Source: Trissonchulus latispiculum (Eukaryota; Nematoda; Enoplea; Enoplida; Ironidae). From it: DNA of 64,000 nt. The notes beneath the pieces were generated by a model. The model ran no database searches. It was not told where the DNA came from and saw only the letters and a list, made by a program, of their open reading frames with translations. Location: the NCBI GenBank assembly GCA_030248195.1, contig JASAND010030764.1, positions 1-64,000 on the forward strand, read 5' to 3'. Of the stretch, positions 1-12,357 are shown piece after piece (position 1 is the stretch's first letter; each line of letters opens with the position of its first letter). Position numbers and translations under genes: made by a program.

Positions 1-180
1 TACCATAGATGCCTAAAGGGTTTACCCCTTTTGGTTTTTAGTCGCTCCAGGTTAACCCTGTTGAGCTGGACTCTTCATAATTTTATTGTCTGCATTTGTT
101 TTAAATTTACTGTCTTTGAATCTCGTACTCTTGTTGATATATTTAGGGTTCTTCTATTAGGGTAAATTTCTCTCTCTAGT

Positions 181-727
181 TTATTTCTTGTAGTATTGTT
201 TGTGTAGTAGAAACCTCTGGATATTCAGTACTTTATTCTCTTTTGTATTATATTGTTTAGTTAGGCTATTTCGTACACTGTACCTTGTATTCAAAATTTT
301 GTACGCATTTTCGGGGTTCGCCCCATTTGTCCAGCATAATTTTCTAGTAAATGTGGTCTCTTTTTGGACCATTTTAGGGTGTCTTCTTAGCCTAGGTTTT
401 TGTATTAGAATTGTATACTCGGTAAGTAGGGTTTTTCTGAGAATATTTGGGTAGGTAATTAGTTCTTTCTTGAGCGTGTACGTTTCAGCAAATTTGGGGT
501 AGGTTACTAATTTGAGTCTTTGCTCTTCATCGGTGGTTAAACTCCATTCGGTAGGATTCACTTAGGTCTTGTTGGCGAGGTTAGTTAGGTCGACTGGAAC
601 TACATCTCCTCCAGGTTCGACGTTCTCCTTGTGCACAGTTTCCCACTCGTAAAGTTTGGTCGGTACACTTCCAACTTTACACTGCTCTATTTCGGCTACT
701 TCTGCAGCAGTTCTTGCAAAAATCAAT
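181..727 (-). pseudogene. Unrecognised Lys/Thr-rich reading frame with one internal stop
   Basis: On the minus strand one frame stays open from about 727 down to 181 except for a single TAA at 562-564. The part upstream of the stop is acidic and mixed in composition; the part downstream (about 126 codons) is rich in Lys, Thr, Arg and Asn. Both halves look protein-like, because they lack the Phe/Cys-rich, low-complexity look of chance frames in AT-rich DNA. I do not recognise the family and see no convincing splice sites, TATA box or poly(A) signal. It may be a decayed gene from a mobile element or the edge of an exon that continues outside the window. The TAA could mark decay or a real end of the upstream part. 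Low confidence. Confidence 0.25.
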
Positions 728-949
728 ATCCTAAATTTTTACCACTTTGTGCCCGCACTTTACTTTGATTTACTTTGACGTTTTGATTAAGTTATTGACC
801 AACTATTATTTCTGTTTAGAACTTTATTAGTCTTAAAATTGGGTTCCATATGCTCACTTTGCGATCAGATTATCGCTTTTTCTATGAGTTCCACAAGGTG
901 AAATGAAGGCTGTTGTACGTTGCTAAACGGTGCTGAACATAGGTTGACA

Positions 950-994
950 CGGGGGGGGGGGGGGTTTGGGGGCTCCAAGCCCCCCCCCAGCCCG
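950..994. repeat. G-run/C-run hairpin
   Basis: A run of 14 G is followed by GGGGGCTCCAAGCCCCCCCCC, which folds back as a GC hairpin. Similar G/C homopolymer junctions recur at 5908, 31194, 56140 and throughout 56.9-59.3 kb, so this looks like a genome-wide habit of the species or assembly. Confidence 0.6.
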
Positions 995-3671
995 TACAAG
1001 GCGCAAGGCCGTCAGGGACAAGGGGTAACAAAAAAACTAGCCAAGGGGTGAGCAAAAATGGCCGGAAAAAATTAGTTTTTACACTAAAATATTAAAAAAT
1101 TTCCGGTTTCACCAGAATCTTGTATCTAAAGTTTTTAATGTTTGTTAAAAATCGGCAAAAATTTGGAAATATCTTAAGAAAATTGAAGTTTTTATTGCAA
1201 ATTTAGAAAAATCGCCAATCTTACTAAATTAGCTTTAATTTTTCGACAAATTTCATTAATTTATCCTTGAGTCACAAGCCCCCTTTGAAAATTTCAGTTC
1301 AAGGTACAAGCCCCCTCAAAATTTTGTGGGCACAAGACCCTTCCCAGGACCCGGCCCTATGGCCTAAATCTCGGTGCATGCTTGACAATATTGCCGAAGT
1401 GATTGAAACTGAAATTAATTTGGGTATAAAACCTAAACTCGGACTGTCTTCCGTCCGTATTCAATCTTTAATCAAAACTTACAGTTTGGAAGGTTTGAGC
1501 TTACAGCTAGTAATGCTAGAAACATTAGTATTTTAACCCTGAAATTCATAAGCTATATTTCGTCGACACGAACAACCTTTGTCAATAACACCCAACAGCA
1601 ATTTTAGCTTCGCAAAGCATACTTTGCGGTTATGACGTTAATAAAAGCCTCAGAATAGCTTGTCAATTTACTGGAAAACAGATAATTTCTATCTAATCCT
1701 GGAATAGCTGCTGAAAACAGTTTCTAGTCAAACTGTCAAAGTCCAGGCACCTATAGCACGACAATAGCTATCTGCTTTCAGACTATCAGCCAAACTATAG
1801 TACGACCAAAAAAGGTGTGTACTAACTTTGACCGTTTCCTGCAAATTAGTCTTTTTTTTAGAAATTTTTAGAATCGTCAGAAACTCGAAATTTCGAATAT
1901 CCAAAAAATCTGGAATTCCGCGTTTCATTTACGGAAAATCTAGTTTTCAGTTTTTCGCCCAATTTTTATCGCAGTCAAAAATTTTGTTTAACAAGCCTTT
2001 CACGAAAATGCACTCATTTTTACAGACATTTTCATGGCAGCCAGACAGACAGATGGATCGTCTTGCCGCTGTAAAGATATGACTGAGCTATCTCGAATTA
2101 AATGGAAGAATTGCAGTTCTAGAGTGTGTGTATGTCCGACTTAGCTCATCCGAATACCTAAGCAACCACTGCAAAACAGGCAAAAGCGAAAGTTTAATAC
2201 TGCGAGTTTATTTCAGCAATAAAAACATTCAAAAATCAATTTCTAGCATAACTTTTTACAACAGACAATTATGCACAGGCACCAGCAAGTTTTAGAATTG
2301 AACAAACTCGTCACTGAAGCAAAAGACAAACCTTTCATAAACTCCCCCAAAGGAGTGGGAAATCATCCATAAACCCAAGAGGCACGAAATTAGAAATGCC
2401 ACCGGAACATCTCCCCACCCAAAACGCGCAACTCCCGACTTGCCCAACTATAAGACTGAGATGAAAATTTGTCTACACGCCCTTTATACTGTTCATGTAG
2501 CTAGCCAAGCCAAGAACTGTACACAAAACCTTACATTGACTGGTTGCATAGAGTTTCTCTAATTTGAATAGAAATTGGCTGAAATAGTAGAAATATCTTC
2601 ACACCGCCATTCATTTTGCCCATATGAGCTGGTACCAGCCCTGTCGTGGGAGCCTGGGCATAGTGAGCCGTTGTTCCATTTCATCATTGATCCTGCGGCA
2701 TTGGTCAGATTGCCAGCTCTTAGGAACACCTAACCGTAGTGTTTATATCTGTTTGTTTTTGATACTAATTCCACAGTTTGTCAGACGCTGCCACCTTACT
2801 ACACAAGACTGTTTAGGACAGACGACATTGGTCTTTGAAGCCTGCCTAGCACATAGTCATAGCCATCATGCTGCCTAACAAATTCTGCTTTGTCTCCAAT
2901 ACGAAAAATAAACAAAATTGGATTAAATTTATCAAATTTCACAAATTCATCAGCTGAGACAAGAAAAGGCTGCTACTTGTCAATCCGAAAATAATTTTCC
3001 GTGGTCAGAACCAAAAGTTTCCTGCGACCTTCTCTTAGTTTTTATTTGGATCAGAGAATTTTGTGCGATATAACAAGAAGTCCGTATAACAAACCATTCT
3101 ACGATGTACACAATTGTTTAAATGGGGGTAGGTCAATTTGACCTAGGTTATGCATTTACGGGCTAAAAACTGAATCTGAAATTCCGACTAAGACTGAAAC
3201 TGAAATAATTTTAAGTTACCGACTGAAACGCTTACTGAAACGAATTATATATTTTGGTTTGCCGAATGAAACTGAAATTATTTCGCAGCCAAAGTTGTCA
3301 AATGAAACAACGCTGCTTAGAACAGACATGTGCTCATGTCCTAAAAATATCTTAGGAGGAAATAATATCCAAGGAGCGAGTTGAGTAGTATTAGTATTAG
3401 TAGTAGCAGTAGTAAAAAGTATAAATTTAAAAATTAATGTTCTCACTTGACAACTATTCAGCACAACCAGAAATATGCCCAACTGTTATATCTAATCGAT
3501 CATAGCCATCTAATCTCAAGTCCAGAAGCTTTATCTCAAAACTTCATTTGGTTAGTTACCCTCCTATGAATCGAATCTAATTCTTAGCGTGGTAAATCTG
3601 AGAGGAAGGCCAATCTGGTGAGCAGAAACTCATTTTAGTTCATTCGCATATAAACGGTTAAGTGTAAGTTG

Positions 3672-3804
3672 CAGCACTGCCAGCAGTGCTCTCAGAGATT
3701 TGTATGCACACTAGCAGGCGAAGCTCCGAGTGAAGGGCACGAGTGCGCGAAGCGGCTCGCCTGCAAGTGAGCTCACAAATTTCTGTGAGCACAGCAAGCA
3801 GTGC
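3672..3804. repeat. Short foldback element
   Basis: The left part (GCACTGCCAGCAGTGC, then an ACAAATCTCTGAG-like stretch and GCAGGCGAAGC) is mirrored at the right (GGCTCGCCTGCAAGTG, CACAAATTTCTGTGAG, AGCAAGCAGTGC). This makes an imperfect ~130 bp palindrome, probably a MITE remnant. Confidence 0.5.
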
Positions 3805-4039
3805 GACAACTGGCTTGTAATATGGCTCAAAAAATAGAAGACATTTCGTCTTCTATATGTCAGTTCTTTAAAGACTGACATTTGGCTTCAAGTTCCAGTC
3901 GTTTATATACTATTCAACCTAATTTGCATATTTCTTTCTGCAGAAAGTATATAAGGGGGAGAAATTCGTTATCATTGCAGTCAGTTCTGCTGGCTGCCAG
4001 CAGCCTCGCTGCATACTCCGACAGGAGAGCAGCGAAGAC

Positions 4040-4120
4040 TTATGCAGTACAATTGTACTACATGCTACACCGTGAGTACAATTGTACTGCACGGTGTAGC
4101 GTGCAATTCAATTGTACGCA
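4040..4120. repeat. Nested palindrome around GTACAATTGTAC
   Basis: GCAGTACAATTGTACT occurs twice within 45 bp, separated by complementary CTACACCGTG and CACGGTGTAG. The stretch can therefore form a perfect-looking cruciform or hairpin. No coding function is apparent. Confidence 0.55.
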
Positions 4121-5593
4121 GGCGGTTGTAACATGGTTTGATTACACTGAGCCATGCCACTATATTTCATATTGCTAATCAGACCCCCACCGAGATCGCG
4201 GAGTGGGTGCACTTAACACATGCAATTTTGACATGAAGTAAAGCTATTGGCATAGCATCTCAGATGCTTTTTAGTTAAAACGAATAGGTATGTTAGTAAA
4301 CGTAAGCAGTACTACCACAGAGATTTTGACCTTGATGTGTCCAACATGGGGATGGCGTACTGTGTTCACTCCTCCTATTATAGAGTCCTGGTAAGAAAAG
4401 AAAAATTCTATGAAGGGACCAAGAAAGAGTAGCGAACGATTGGGTAAATGATTATGACCATACAATAGGAAAACCTTAGTTTTTAGTACACTTTAAAAAC
4501 GGTCATTGTATATGTGTAATATTGAGTTTAAAAGCGACTGTGAATTGGCAATATGGTATAAGAATACGGCGGATTTTTAGTTGTTGACTTTAAATATTAC
4601 CGAACTCAGAACACTTGCAAAGGTCGCTGCTCGAACCACTGAAACGTACCGTGACTTACAAGGCCACTGACTGAGACAGGCTATTCTAGTCAACAGATAT
4701 AGGCAAAACAATTCCTGCCAACAAACTAAACCGACACTAGGTAGGTTAGTTTCTTGCCCAATGGAATCGGTGAAAGCTTGTGAAACTGGGGATTTGGCCA
4801 CTTATCATTGGATTGGATATTTACCTGAAAACCTTAGCTACTGGACTGTCTCAATGTTGCAAAAACATGATTAAAAAGGGAATTAGCGCCCTTTGTCTTT
4901 TGCCAGAATTTGAGGGTCGTGTCGGCGTCAATGTACCATCTCCAAGTGGCGGATGATAGTTGGATTCTAATTGCTGACTGCAGGCGGTAAATACATTGGT
5001 GCGAAAACAACTAATCCAACGGTCACATTAGGCGATAAGTGTTTTTATCGTACTTCATATTTTAGAGGTTCTACTGAACCGTACCATAATGTTTGAAAAC
5101 ATTTACTGGCATCTAATTCTATTGCAACTGTCACTGACGACGCTTCCTGTTGTATTTTGCGAGAAGGACTATTTTGGGGGAACGATCATAGCAAATGAAG
5201 CAGGCGGAGCAGAAGATGCGGACAAGGTTGTAACTTGTAACAGTGTTTTTATAGTTGACACCTGACGGTCTTGATTTTTTGGCGATAACATTAGAAATCA
5301 ATAATTAGGTACCAAAATGAAGCAAGGACAGTATTCTTGCAGCAGCCATATACTACTAACCATATAGGATTTCAAATGGATTTTTGGATTTTTGGCGATA
5401 ACAATAGATATCAATAATCAGGTACCAAAATGAAGCAAGAATAATACTGCTGCAACAACTAACCATATAGAATTTGTGGGGGACGTCTTGCTTCAAGAAA
5501 ATTTTAAGGGGTCTTGTACCACAAGCATTCGTTGGCCTAGACTCAAGCTTATTAAAAACAAAACCACTGTTTATATATAATATAAATTCTCGA

Positions 5594-5907
5594 GGGGCCT
5601 TTTCAAGAAAGGGTAGAGTAGAGTTAAAATTAACTCGATCCTTTTCAAGAAAGGGTTAAACGAGTTAATTTTAACCCTGCGAGTTATAGAGAGTTAAAGT
5701 TTTTAACTCTGCGTTGTTTCTTTAAAAGAGTTAAAATTGACTCGGTCTAACTCTACCCTTTTCAAGAATCGCTGCAAGAGTTAAATATTTGCAGAGTTAA
5801 ATTTAACTCTACCCTTTTCATGAAAGGGTTAAATTTAACTCTGTTTAATTCCCTCAAAGCTTTTTCCATTGAAATTTAACCCCCGTCAAAACACGCGGGT
5901 TAAGGGG
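5594..5907. mobile_element. GAGTTAA-palindrome MITE, copy 1 (truncated)
   Basis: It begins GGGGCCTTTTCAAGAAAGGG and contains repeated GAGTTAAAATTAACTC palindromes alternating with CCCTTTTCAAGAAAGGG-like blocks. It matches 26386-26903 in order but stops after GGGTTAAG, where a G-run begins. It lacks the right terminal inverted repeat. Confidence 0.65.
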
Positions 5908-6254
5908 GGGGGGGCTACGAACGAGTTGGCACAACATCGTCGGAGAGAGCTACTTTTGCCCCCAACATTAGCCAACATATCAAAGTAAAAAAGTTTAGGG
6001 TGGGCAATAATATATCTCATATACACCGTTTTTGGCAGGACGCCAAAGTACAAATTTTGGTGCGAAAAATGGGATTTTCCAAAAAGGCTCTTTCAGATCT
6101 GGCGGATTAACGGTTTGACCAATTCTGAAACCTTCAGCCATAAATGTTAATTGTTACTAGTTAAAAGTATTCCGGCTTTCGAGCGCTGCTTCATTCATCA
6201 GCTATAACAGCTCAAAGTTTGAAATTTGGCGAAAAGTTGCGATGTGACCCTGCG
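5908..6254. other. Interval without a recognisable gene
   Basis: A G-run is followed by unremarkable AT-rich sequence up to the start of the large palindrome. No feature could be supported. Confidence 0.4.
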
Positions 6255-6289
6255 CCGTTAGTAGTAATAGGCCAGCACCACAGGTCGCG

Positions 6290-6500
6290 CCTGGGGGTGG
6301 AGGAGGTGGAGGGAGCGGCTCAAGCGGCTCAGCGGCTCAAGCGGCTCTGGGGGTGGAAGAGGTGGAGGGAGCGGCTCAGCGGCTCAAGCGGCTCTGGGGG
6401 TGGAGGTGGTGATGGAAGCGGCTCAAGTGGCTCTGGGGGTGGAGGAGGTGGAGTGAGCGGCTCGGCGGCTCAAGCGGCTCTGGAGGAAAAGGCTCAGCTG
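6290..6500 (+). repeat. GGCTCAAGCGGCTCTGGGGGTGGAGG minisatellite, left arm
   Basis: Units of the form GCGGCTCAAGCGGCTC alternate with TGGGGGTGGAGGTGG. In one plus frame this would read as Gly/Ser-rich linker-like protein, in another as Ala/Leu/Arg repeats, so openness in several frames follows from the repeat. I do not call it a gene. A mirrored copy lies at 14755-14960. Confidence 0.75.
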
Positions 6501-6518
6501 TGGCTTCTGGGAGACCGG

Positions 6519-7250
6519 AACCATGGCTGACCCAAGCTTAAATTTGAAAATTGTTTATTCTTAACGGGAAAAACTTATCTAGGGGGTTTACGACCATGTA
6601 GAATTCAAATATGAGCTTAGTTTTCTTGGATTAGCTAAGCTCCAATCTGTATCCAGCCCTAGACCGGTACCACGGCTGACCCAAGCTTAAATTTGAAAAT
6701 TCGTTATTCTGAACGGGAAAAACTTATCTAGGGGGTTTTCGACCATGTAGAATTCAAATATGAGCTTAGTTTTCTTGGATTAGCTAAGCTCCAATCTGTA
6801 TCCAGCCCTAGACCGGAACCACGGCTGACCCATGCTTAAAATTAAAATTTCGTCAATTTTCGACGGGAAAAGTTTGTATATAGGGGTTTCAAGCATGTAG
6901 AATTCAAATATGAGCTTAGTTTTCCTCTACAACCTAAGCTCCCGCTGCAAGGGACCCTCGACAGGAACCATGGCTGACCCATGCTTAAATTTGAAAATTC
7001 GTTATTCTTAACGGGAAAAACTTATCTAGGGGGTTTACGACCATGTAGAATTCAAATATGAGCTTAGTTTTCTTGGATTAGCTAAGCTCCAATCTGTTTC
7101 CAGCCCTAGACCGGAACCACGGCTGACCCAAGCTTAAATTTGAAAATTCGTCATTCTTAACGGGAAAAGCTGACCTATAGGGTTTTCGACCATGTAGAAT
7201 TCAAATATGAGCTTAGTTTTCTTACATTAGCTAAGCTCCAACCTGTACCT
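6519..7250 (+). repeat. Tandem array of a ~146 bp unit, five copies
   Basis: Each unit starts near GACCGGAACCACGGCTGACC and runs through AACGGGAAAAACTTATCTAG. It ends with GAGCTTAG-TTTTCTTGGATTAG-CTAAGCTC, itself a small stem-loop. Copies start near 6519, 6662, 6810, 6960 and 7105; the third is the most divergent. The inverted arm holds four copies at about 14150-14745. I checked the unit for a hammerhead core (CTGANGA...GAAA) and did not find one. Confidence 0.8.
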
Positions 7251-7782
7251 AATTTGTGCGACCAATTTGCTTTACTCAAAATGCAATTGCTCTTTTCCTA
7301 ATACACAAACATCTCTTAGTGTAAAATCTTAAGATTTTATCTATTCCTTTGCAATATGGTTATCTATGAAGATAAGATTAGCTACGCCATAATTTTAACT
7401 AGGACAACAGTGCTGTAAAATATAGGATGCTTCGATTGTCATCGTTGCAGCTCGCTTCAAAAATACACTTAACGCAAAATCTAACTTGTCACTACAGCAG
7501 TGTAAACTAACACAGTGTTGACGACCGTTACGAAATCTAACTGTCAGGATTCCTGCTGAGAAAACACCTGCTCAATGATTTCCAACGATAATTTCGGAGT
7601 CTATTGTTTTTGTTTCTATGCCTTACAACTTTAGACAGAAAACAGAGATGGTTTAATTATTGTAGTAAAATGATTGTGCAAAGTCCACAACTATACAACC
7701 AACAATTCTGTATTGAAGTACAACAACATTCAAACAGTGCAATTGTTTGCAATACTGACATACGGATTTTGTTGAAGAGTCA

Positions 7783-8331
7783 AACAGCAGAATTAGCCGC
7801 AGAACTTGAAAATCTCTTCACCAGCTGTGCAGCTCGGTGTAGGGAGCAAGAAGGCTTGCATCTCGATGTAATGACTTTGGGGACTGAGCAGCACGGAAAA
7901 CCTACCACGTCTCCCATTTCAGCAAAAGATGGAAATCCCAAATGCTCACCGGCGTCATAGATGCCAATGTTCAGGTCGTTCCGCAAGAAGGCCTGCTGTA
8001 TCGATTCATGGTTCCCTTTTGTAAATACAACTTCAACCGAATACTGGCGAATCATAGCAGAGATTTGGTCCATAGTCGCCCATTTCGCCTTCATGGAAGA
8101 GAGAAATTTCCACGGGAGCCCATTATTTGCTTTCGCCAGATAGAAATGGGCTTGCTGTTGAGGGTTCAAGAAATTAAAAGGGACCGGGGCTCGTGGGTGA
8201 AAGGTTCTCTGGGCAATATTTCCACAGGGAAAAAGGATAGCCAATGTAATTTCCATAATGATCTCGCCCATATCAGGAATATAATCAGAAGTCACAGTAA
8301 CAAAACCAACAGTTGCCACAACGAAACACAC
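7783..8331 (-). CDS. Conserved element ORF, left-arm copy (183 aa), function uncertain
   Basis: A minus-strand ORF of 183 codons begins with a hydrophobic stretch and continues with PFNFLNPQQQAHFYLA, LPWKFLSS, VEVVFTKGNHES, and a Cys/His-bearing tail (GFPCC, SRCKPSCSLHRAAQLVKRF). Its near-identical twin lies in the other arm at 13159-13635, with only a few substitutions. The pattern F-x-KG ... LGFPSF ... C-x-L-x-x-A-x-x-L recalls small ORFs that accompany capsid and C2H2 genes in Polinton-type elements. I offer this only as a possibility. The opposite strand is also open for 118-139 codons, but the minus-strand product looks more like a folded protein. The N-terminus differs from the twin because the two arms diverge upstream of the shared Met-Glu-Ile start. 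Confidence 0.5.
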
Positions 8332-8499
8332 TACTTTCGAAAAGTGTACAAACTAAACTGAAAGTTGATTGTGCAATACTAGCTAGGGCATGTAAACACC
8401 TGCTCACCCTAACCGTTATTTCAAACGCCTGCGTTTCCTAAAACTGATGCGTTTAGGATCCCTGCTGTGAAACACCTGCTCCTTCGAAAGTCAGAATCT

Positions 8500-8745
8500 T
8501 TGGAGTCCTGCTCTTTGAAAGTTTTGAGGTCTGAAATTTGAGGTTCTGAGGCTTGAGGTGTTGGAGTTTGCGGTTGTGAAGGATTGAGGTTTGAGGTTTT
8601 GAGGTTAGAGGTTTTTGAGGTTTGAGGGTTCAGCTTTTGGGGTTATAATGTTGGCGGCATTGAGGTTTGAGGCTTTGAGGTAAGAAGCTCTGAGGTAAGA
8701 GGTTTTGAGGTAAGAGGTTTTGAGGCAAGAGGTTTTTGGATGAGA
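8500..8745 (+). repeat. TTGAGGT minisatellite
   Basis: Degenerate tandem repeats of GAGGTTTTGAGGTAAGAG fill this stretch. It is purine-rich on the plus strand and has no coding potential of interest. Confidence 0.7.
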
Positions 8746-8819
8746 GGGATCTCTTACTTGCTCTGAGTTACTCCTACATTGTCCGAGTTTGCTTTTTATC
8801 TTCTGCGTGCTTCAGGATT

Positions 8820-10090
8820 CAAGCTTCAGACCAGCAAATATCAATAATCAGTATAAAGAAAGAAACCAACAGAAAACAATCCAACAAACAACTACTCAAA
8901 ACAAACGAACCAATCGTAGCAGCAGAAAACAGCCGAACTGACAACAACTCAAAACAACTAACCATAGAAAACCACCAGATCACAGTTCAACTAACAACTA
9001 CGAAACAACCGAAACAATGGGCACCACCGAACTATTGCTTCATTCGAGTTTACAGGCTCCAGAGGACTTCCTGGTTTGCTCTATGTACTCCGCAACTCCT
9101 GATAACCTGCTCTTGCTTGCTCCTATCATGCTTTCGTGTTGTTCATAGTATGCTCCCGACTTGCTCCTGACTCGCTCCAGGATTATACATTGTGGGCTAT
9201 TAGCAGACCCTGACCTGCTCTATGCCTGATCCGTGCATGCTCCGAGTCAGTTGTAACCCGGCTTTTGCCTGTCTTAAATTGTTTCCAGCTCGGTTTTCGC
9301 TGGGTTTCATCGTTGGTTTCGTTCTTTCGTTGTTGGTGTTGAGGTTGTTGTTTGTTGTCATTGGTTGGTTGGTTCACGTGTTTGAATCAGAGTTTGACTG
9401 CCTGCCTGTGCTCCTGATTCGCTCCCAGATTGCTCTTACTAGCTTCGAGCTACTCTGATTGCCTTTTACTTACTCCCAGTTACGCCGACATTCTCCCAGT
9501 TGGCTTTTTGCTCCCAACATACAGTGGACAAACCAACAGAAAACAAGACAACGAACAGCAACTTAGAACAAACAAATCAAACTAACCTACGGAACACAAC
9601 CCAACAAACAACAACTCAGAACAAACCGACCAAACAAATCAGCAGAACTCAAGACAACTAACAACTACGAAACCACCAAACTGGGCACCACCGAACTGTT
9701 GCTTGCCCTCGAGTTCAGAGAGTAGCTCTTGTCTTACTTATAAAGTGCTCCGCATCTGCTCTTGCCCGCTCGTACCTTGCTCAGTTCTTGCTCCTAGTCT
9801 GCTCTTCACGCCCACCTAGCCTGCTCTTCCATCTTTTACCTGCTCTTAAATTGTTTCCAGCTTGGTTTTCGCTGGTCTTCGTTGTTGGTCTCATTCTGTC
9901 GTTGTTGGTGTTGTTATTTGTTGGTATTTGTTGGTTTGTTCACTTGTTTGAGTCAGAGTTTAACTTAAACTGGCTGTGCTCCTAATTCGCTCCTTGTCTG
10001 CTCTTCCATGTTCCTTGCATGCTCCTGACTTTCTCATAGCATACTCCTGACTTCCTCTTGACTGGTTCTAGGATTTTACATTGAGTGTTA
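8820..10090 (+). repeat. Duplicated ~600 bp segment
   Basis: Blocks recur in the same order. AACCAACAGAAAAC...AACTACGAAACAACC and GGGCACCACCGAACT(A/G)TTGCTT appear at 8865-9040 and 9525-9710. AAATTGTTTCCAGCTCGG...GTTTGAATCAGAGTTTGA appears at 9275-9395 and 9845-9960. The two units are diverged. Their AAC-rich and GTTG-rich halves are partly complementary and could pair. Confidence 0.6.
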
Positions 10091-10489
10091 CTAGCGGAGT
10101 TAGAGTTAAAGGGGTTCCGGTTGTGATGTTTTAGGTCTTCGGGTTTGTAATTGTGAGATTTGGGTCTGGTGTTGAGGTTAGAGGCAACATGGATTTGAAG
10201 CTAGCGATTTGTGGTAAGGGGTTTGGGGGTTCTCCGGTTTCAGGGTTGAGATGTCGTTTTCGCCAGATAGCTATCTGCTCTTGACCTGCTCCACGATAGG
10301 GAACAAGCTCAGAGGAAGCTACGAGCTACAGTGGAACCAACAGAAGAACCCAACCTAAACAACAACACCCCAACATCTGGCACCGTGAAGAGTTGCCCCG
10401 CGCTTGCTCATTACTTCTTGTTTCAACGTGCTCATCACTTGCTCCTTATGCGGTTTACTGATTGCAATAGTTCCCAACTTGCTTTTAGA

Positions 10490-10615
10490 CTGCTCCTTAG
10501 CTGCTCCCTACCTGCTCCTTGACTGCTCCTTACTTGCTCCTTATTTGCTCCTTACTTGCTCCTTATTTGCTCCTTGACGGCTTCTTGAATGCTCCTTGCT
10601 TGCTCCTAGTCTGCG
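10490..10615 (+). repeat. 10 bp minisatellite TTGCTCCTTA
   Basis: At least ten consecutive units of (A/T)(C/T)TGCTCCTTA occur with a 10 bp period. Scattered TGCTCC units extend from 9700 to 11165, and complementary GGAGCA units lie at 12358-12510. The period is close to one helical turn. Confidence 0.75.
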
Positions 10616-11159
10616 TTCACTTGCTCACGTTTGGCATGTTGTAGGCTAGTGCTTGAGTGATTGAGGCTTTCACGCGTGACGCATAAGGTTCTTGGGATTG
10701 TGAAGATTGAGGTTCTGAAACATTCGCCGTCTGAGACTGCTCCTTATCCACTGTGGGCCTGCTCCATATGTGCTACGAAGTTGCTCCTTGCTTACTGTTC
10801 AATGCTTCCAGAGTATTCTTTCCTGCTTCTAACTCACCCCATATTTGCTCCTGATCCTAAACTCTTACGAGCTAGGAGCTATACCGGTTGCAGTTGTGCA
10901 GATCCGTCCCTCTTTAACCTTTCCTAGCTTATTCCATGTTATTCTGACCACTCCAGTTAGGCTTAATCTGAATTGTGCCGCTTCCTTCCCAGAGAGCACT
11001 CTCAACTTCATTCAACCTAGCACTTAGGACTGCCTACCTGATAGAGTAACCCGACATAGACTACTAGTTCTGAGACAACCCCTTCCTACCTAAGATGAGT
11101 TGTCCCGACTTGACCGAACTGTATATTTGAGACTGCTCCTAGCTTATCCCATATTTGCT

Positions 11160-11600
11160 CCTGATCTACTCCAAACCAACTCTTGCGTGCTTGGAGCTAC
11201 TCTTAAACCTTTTTGAAGTTACGAAAATCCGTTTCACCTTTTTCCTAACTTATTCCACGTTATACTCCAGTCTGTACCTGCGTTGGGAGTGCCTCTCCCG
11301 TCCTGAAGAGAGTGTTCCCAATTTCATTCAACCCAATATTTGAGACTGTTCTTAGCGTCGCCTACGTAAGAAAGTAACCCACCTAGAGCTATGAGTAACT
11401 CTTCCTGCCAAATGAGTTGTCTCAACGTGAATCTGCACTAAGACTGAGAAGCTCAAATTGAGTAACAGAGCAACCCAATCAGTAACTAACCACACAACGA
11501 CACCGGAACAAACACCAGCAGGAAACCACCTAAAAACAAACACACAACATACAACATACACACTCACACACAAACGCACACACAAAGCCCAACGATGCAA
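11160..11600. repeat. Inner inverted repeat, left arm
   Basis: CTGATCTACTCCAAACC...GGTGTCGTT... is the reverse complement of 12715-13150, including an AACACACAAC/CACACAAACGCAC stretch that appears as a GTGTGTTTG stretch on the right. The ORFs called on either strand here are mirror images caused by the repeat. Confidence 0.75.
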
Positions 11601-11778
11601 GCTACCAAAATCGGAAAGTAATTGCACTAAGGCTTTACTTGTGCGCCTACTAGTATACATGCAATAAGAAGAAAACAGCCATTCGCCATGTAGTAGCTTC
11701 AGGCGGAACCTCCGAAGAGGTTTGAGGAGATCCAGGTTTGTTCCAATTTCCGAATCATCTGGTACCTCACAGGTGCCA

Positions 11779-12273
11779 TCATAGCTCTGATTTTTCCGGC
11801 AATATGTGCGTATTGATGACTTCATTCTTTTCTATCGCACGCTTGAGAGCTTTGGCAGTGGAAAGTCGTTTTTCGTATACTGCCTGCTTGTCCACGATTT
11901 GTTCAATGATTGGATCTTTCATCAAATCACTGCAATGAACTATTTCGTCGTACAGCATCTTGTTCAGTTCCGATCTGATTTCAGGTCTGACTTCGTTATA
12001 AGCTTCAACTTTTGCTGGATCAACACTGAGTCCATCTTGATGGTACTCTAACCTGCGAGCTCGTGGTGCAAGCTTTTGCTCAGCTTTCGCAACAAGATCT
12101 TCCCAGAATGATCCAATTTATTCTTCGTTGCTGGTACAGGAGCCGGTACTTTCCTGATCACTATTTCCCTCTGATTCCATGTCTTCAGTCGTTGCTTCAT
12201 GAATGTTTCGTATATGGCGCGTCAAGTTGAACGCTCTGCTGAACTCTCCACCGCAATAACCACACGTGTGCAT
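11779..12273 (-). pseudogene. C2H2 zinc-finger element ORF with one TAA
   Basis: The minus-strand ATG at 12273 opens with a single C2H2 finger: C-G-Y-C, a 12-residue loop with Phe and Leu at the usual hydrophobic positions, then H-x4-H. A Ser/Glu/Thr-rich linker follows, then a TAA at 12118-12120, then the same frame stays open for about 112 more codons to TGA at 11779. The second part has FWEDLV near its start and a basic end (STAKALKRAIEKNEVI). A single N-terminal finger with a helical basic tail is a layout I associate with ORFs accompanying Polinton-type capsid genes in aquatic invertebrates; that link is inference. The TAA suggests decay. Confidence 0.55.
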
Positions 12274-12357
12274 TTTGCTTCTTCTCTTTGTATCAGTTTA
12301 TCGCGTACTATCACAATTACACGAATCCTTTATATGAATTAAATGTGCGAATTCCAA

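Larger units (their letters stand above)
995..5590. other. Gene-poor interval
   Basis: Apart from small hairpins I see no gene here. Open frames of 60-98 codons are short, lack family resemblance and are typical of AT-rich DNA. No tRNA or rRNA signature was found. Confidence 0.5.

Noticed and set aside
6290..6530. Gly/Ser-rich ORF of about 100 codons
   Set aside because: Several frames are open because the minisatellite unit lacks stops; no start context, and the mirror copy shows the same.
7604..8361. Plus-strand ORFs of 118 and 139 codons
   Set aside because: Antisense to the more protein-like 183-codon frame and mirrored in the other arm.
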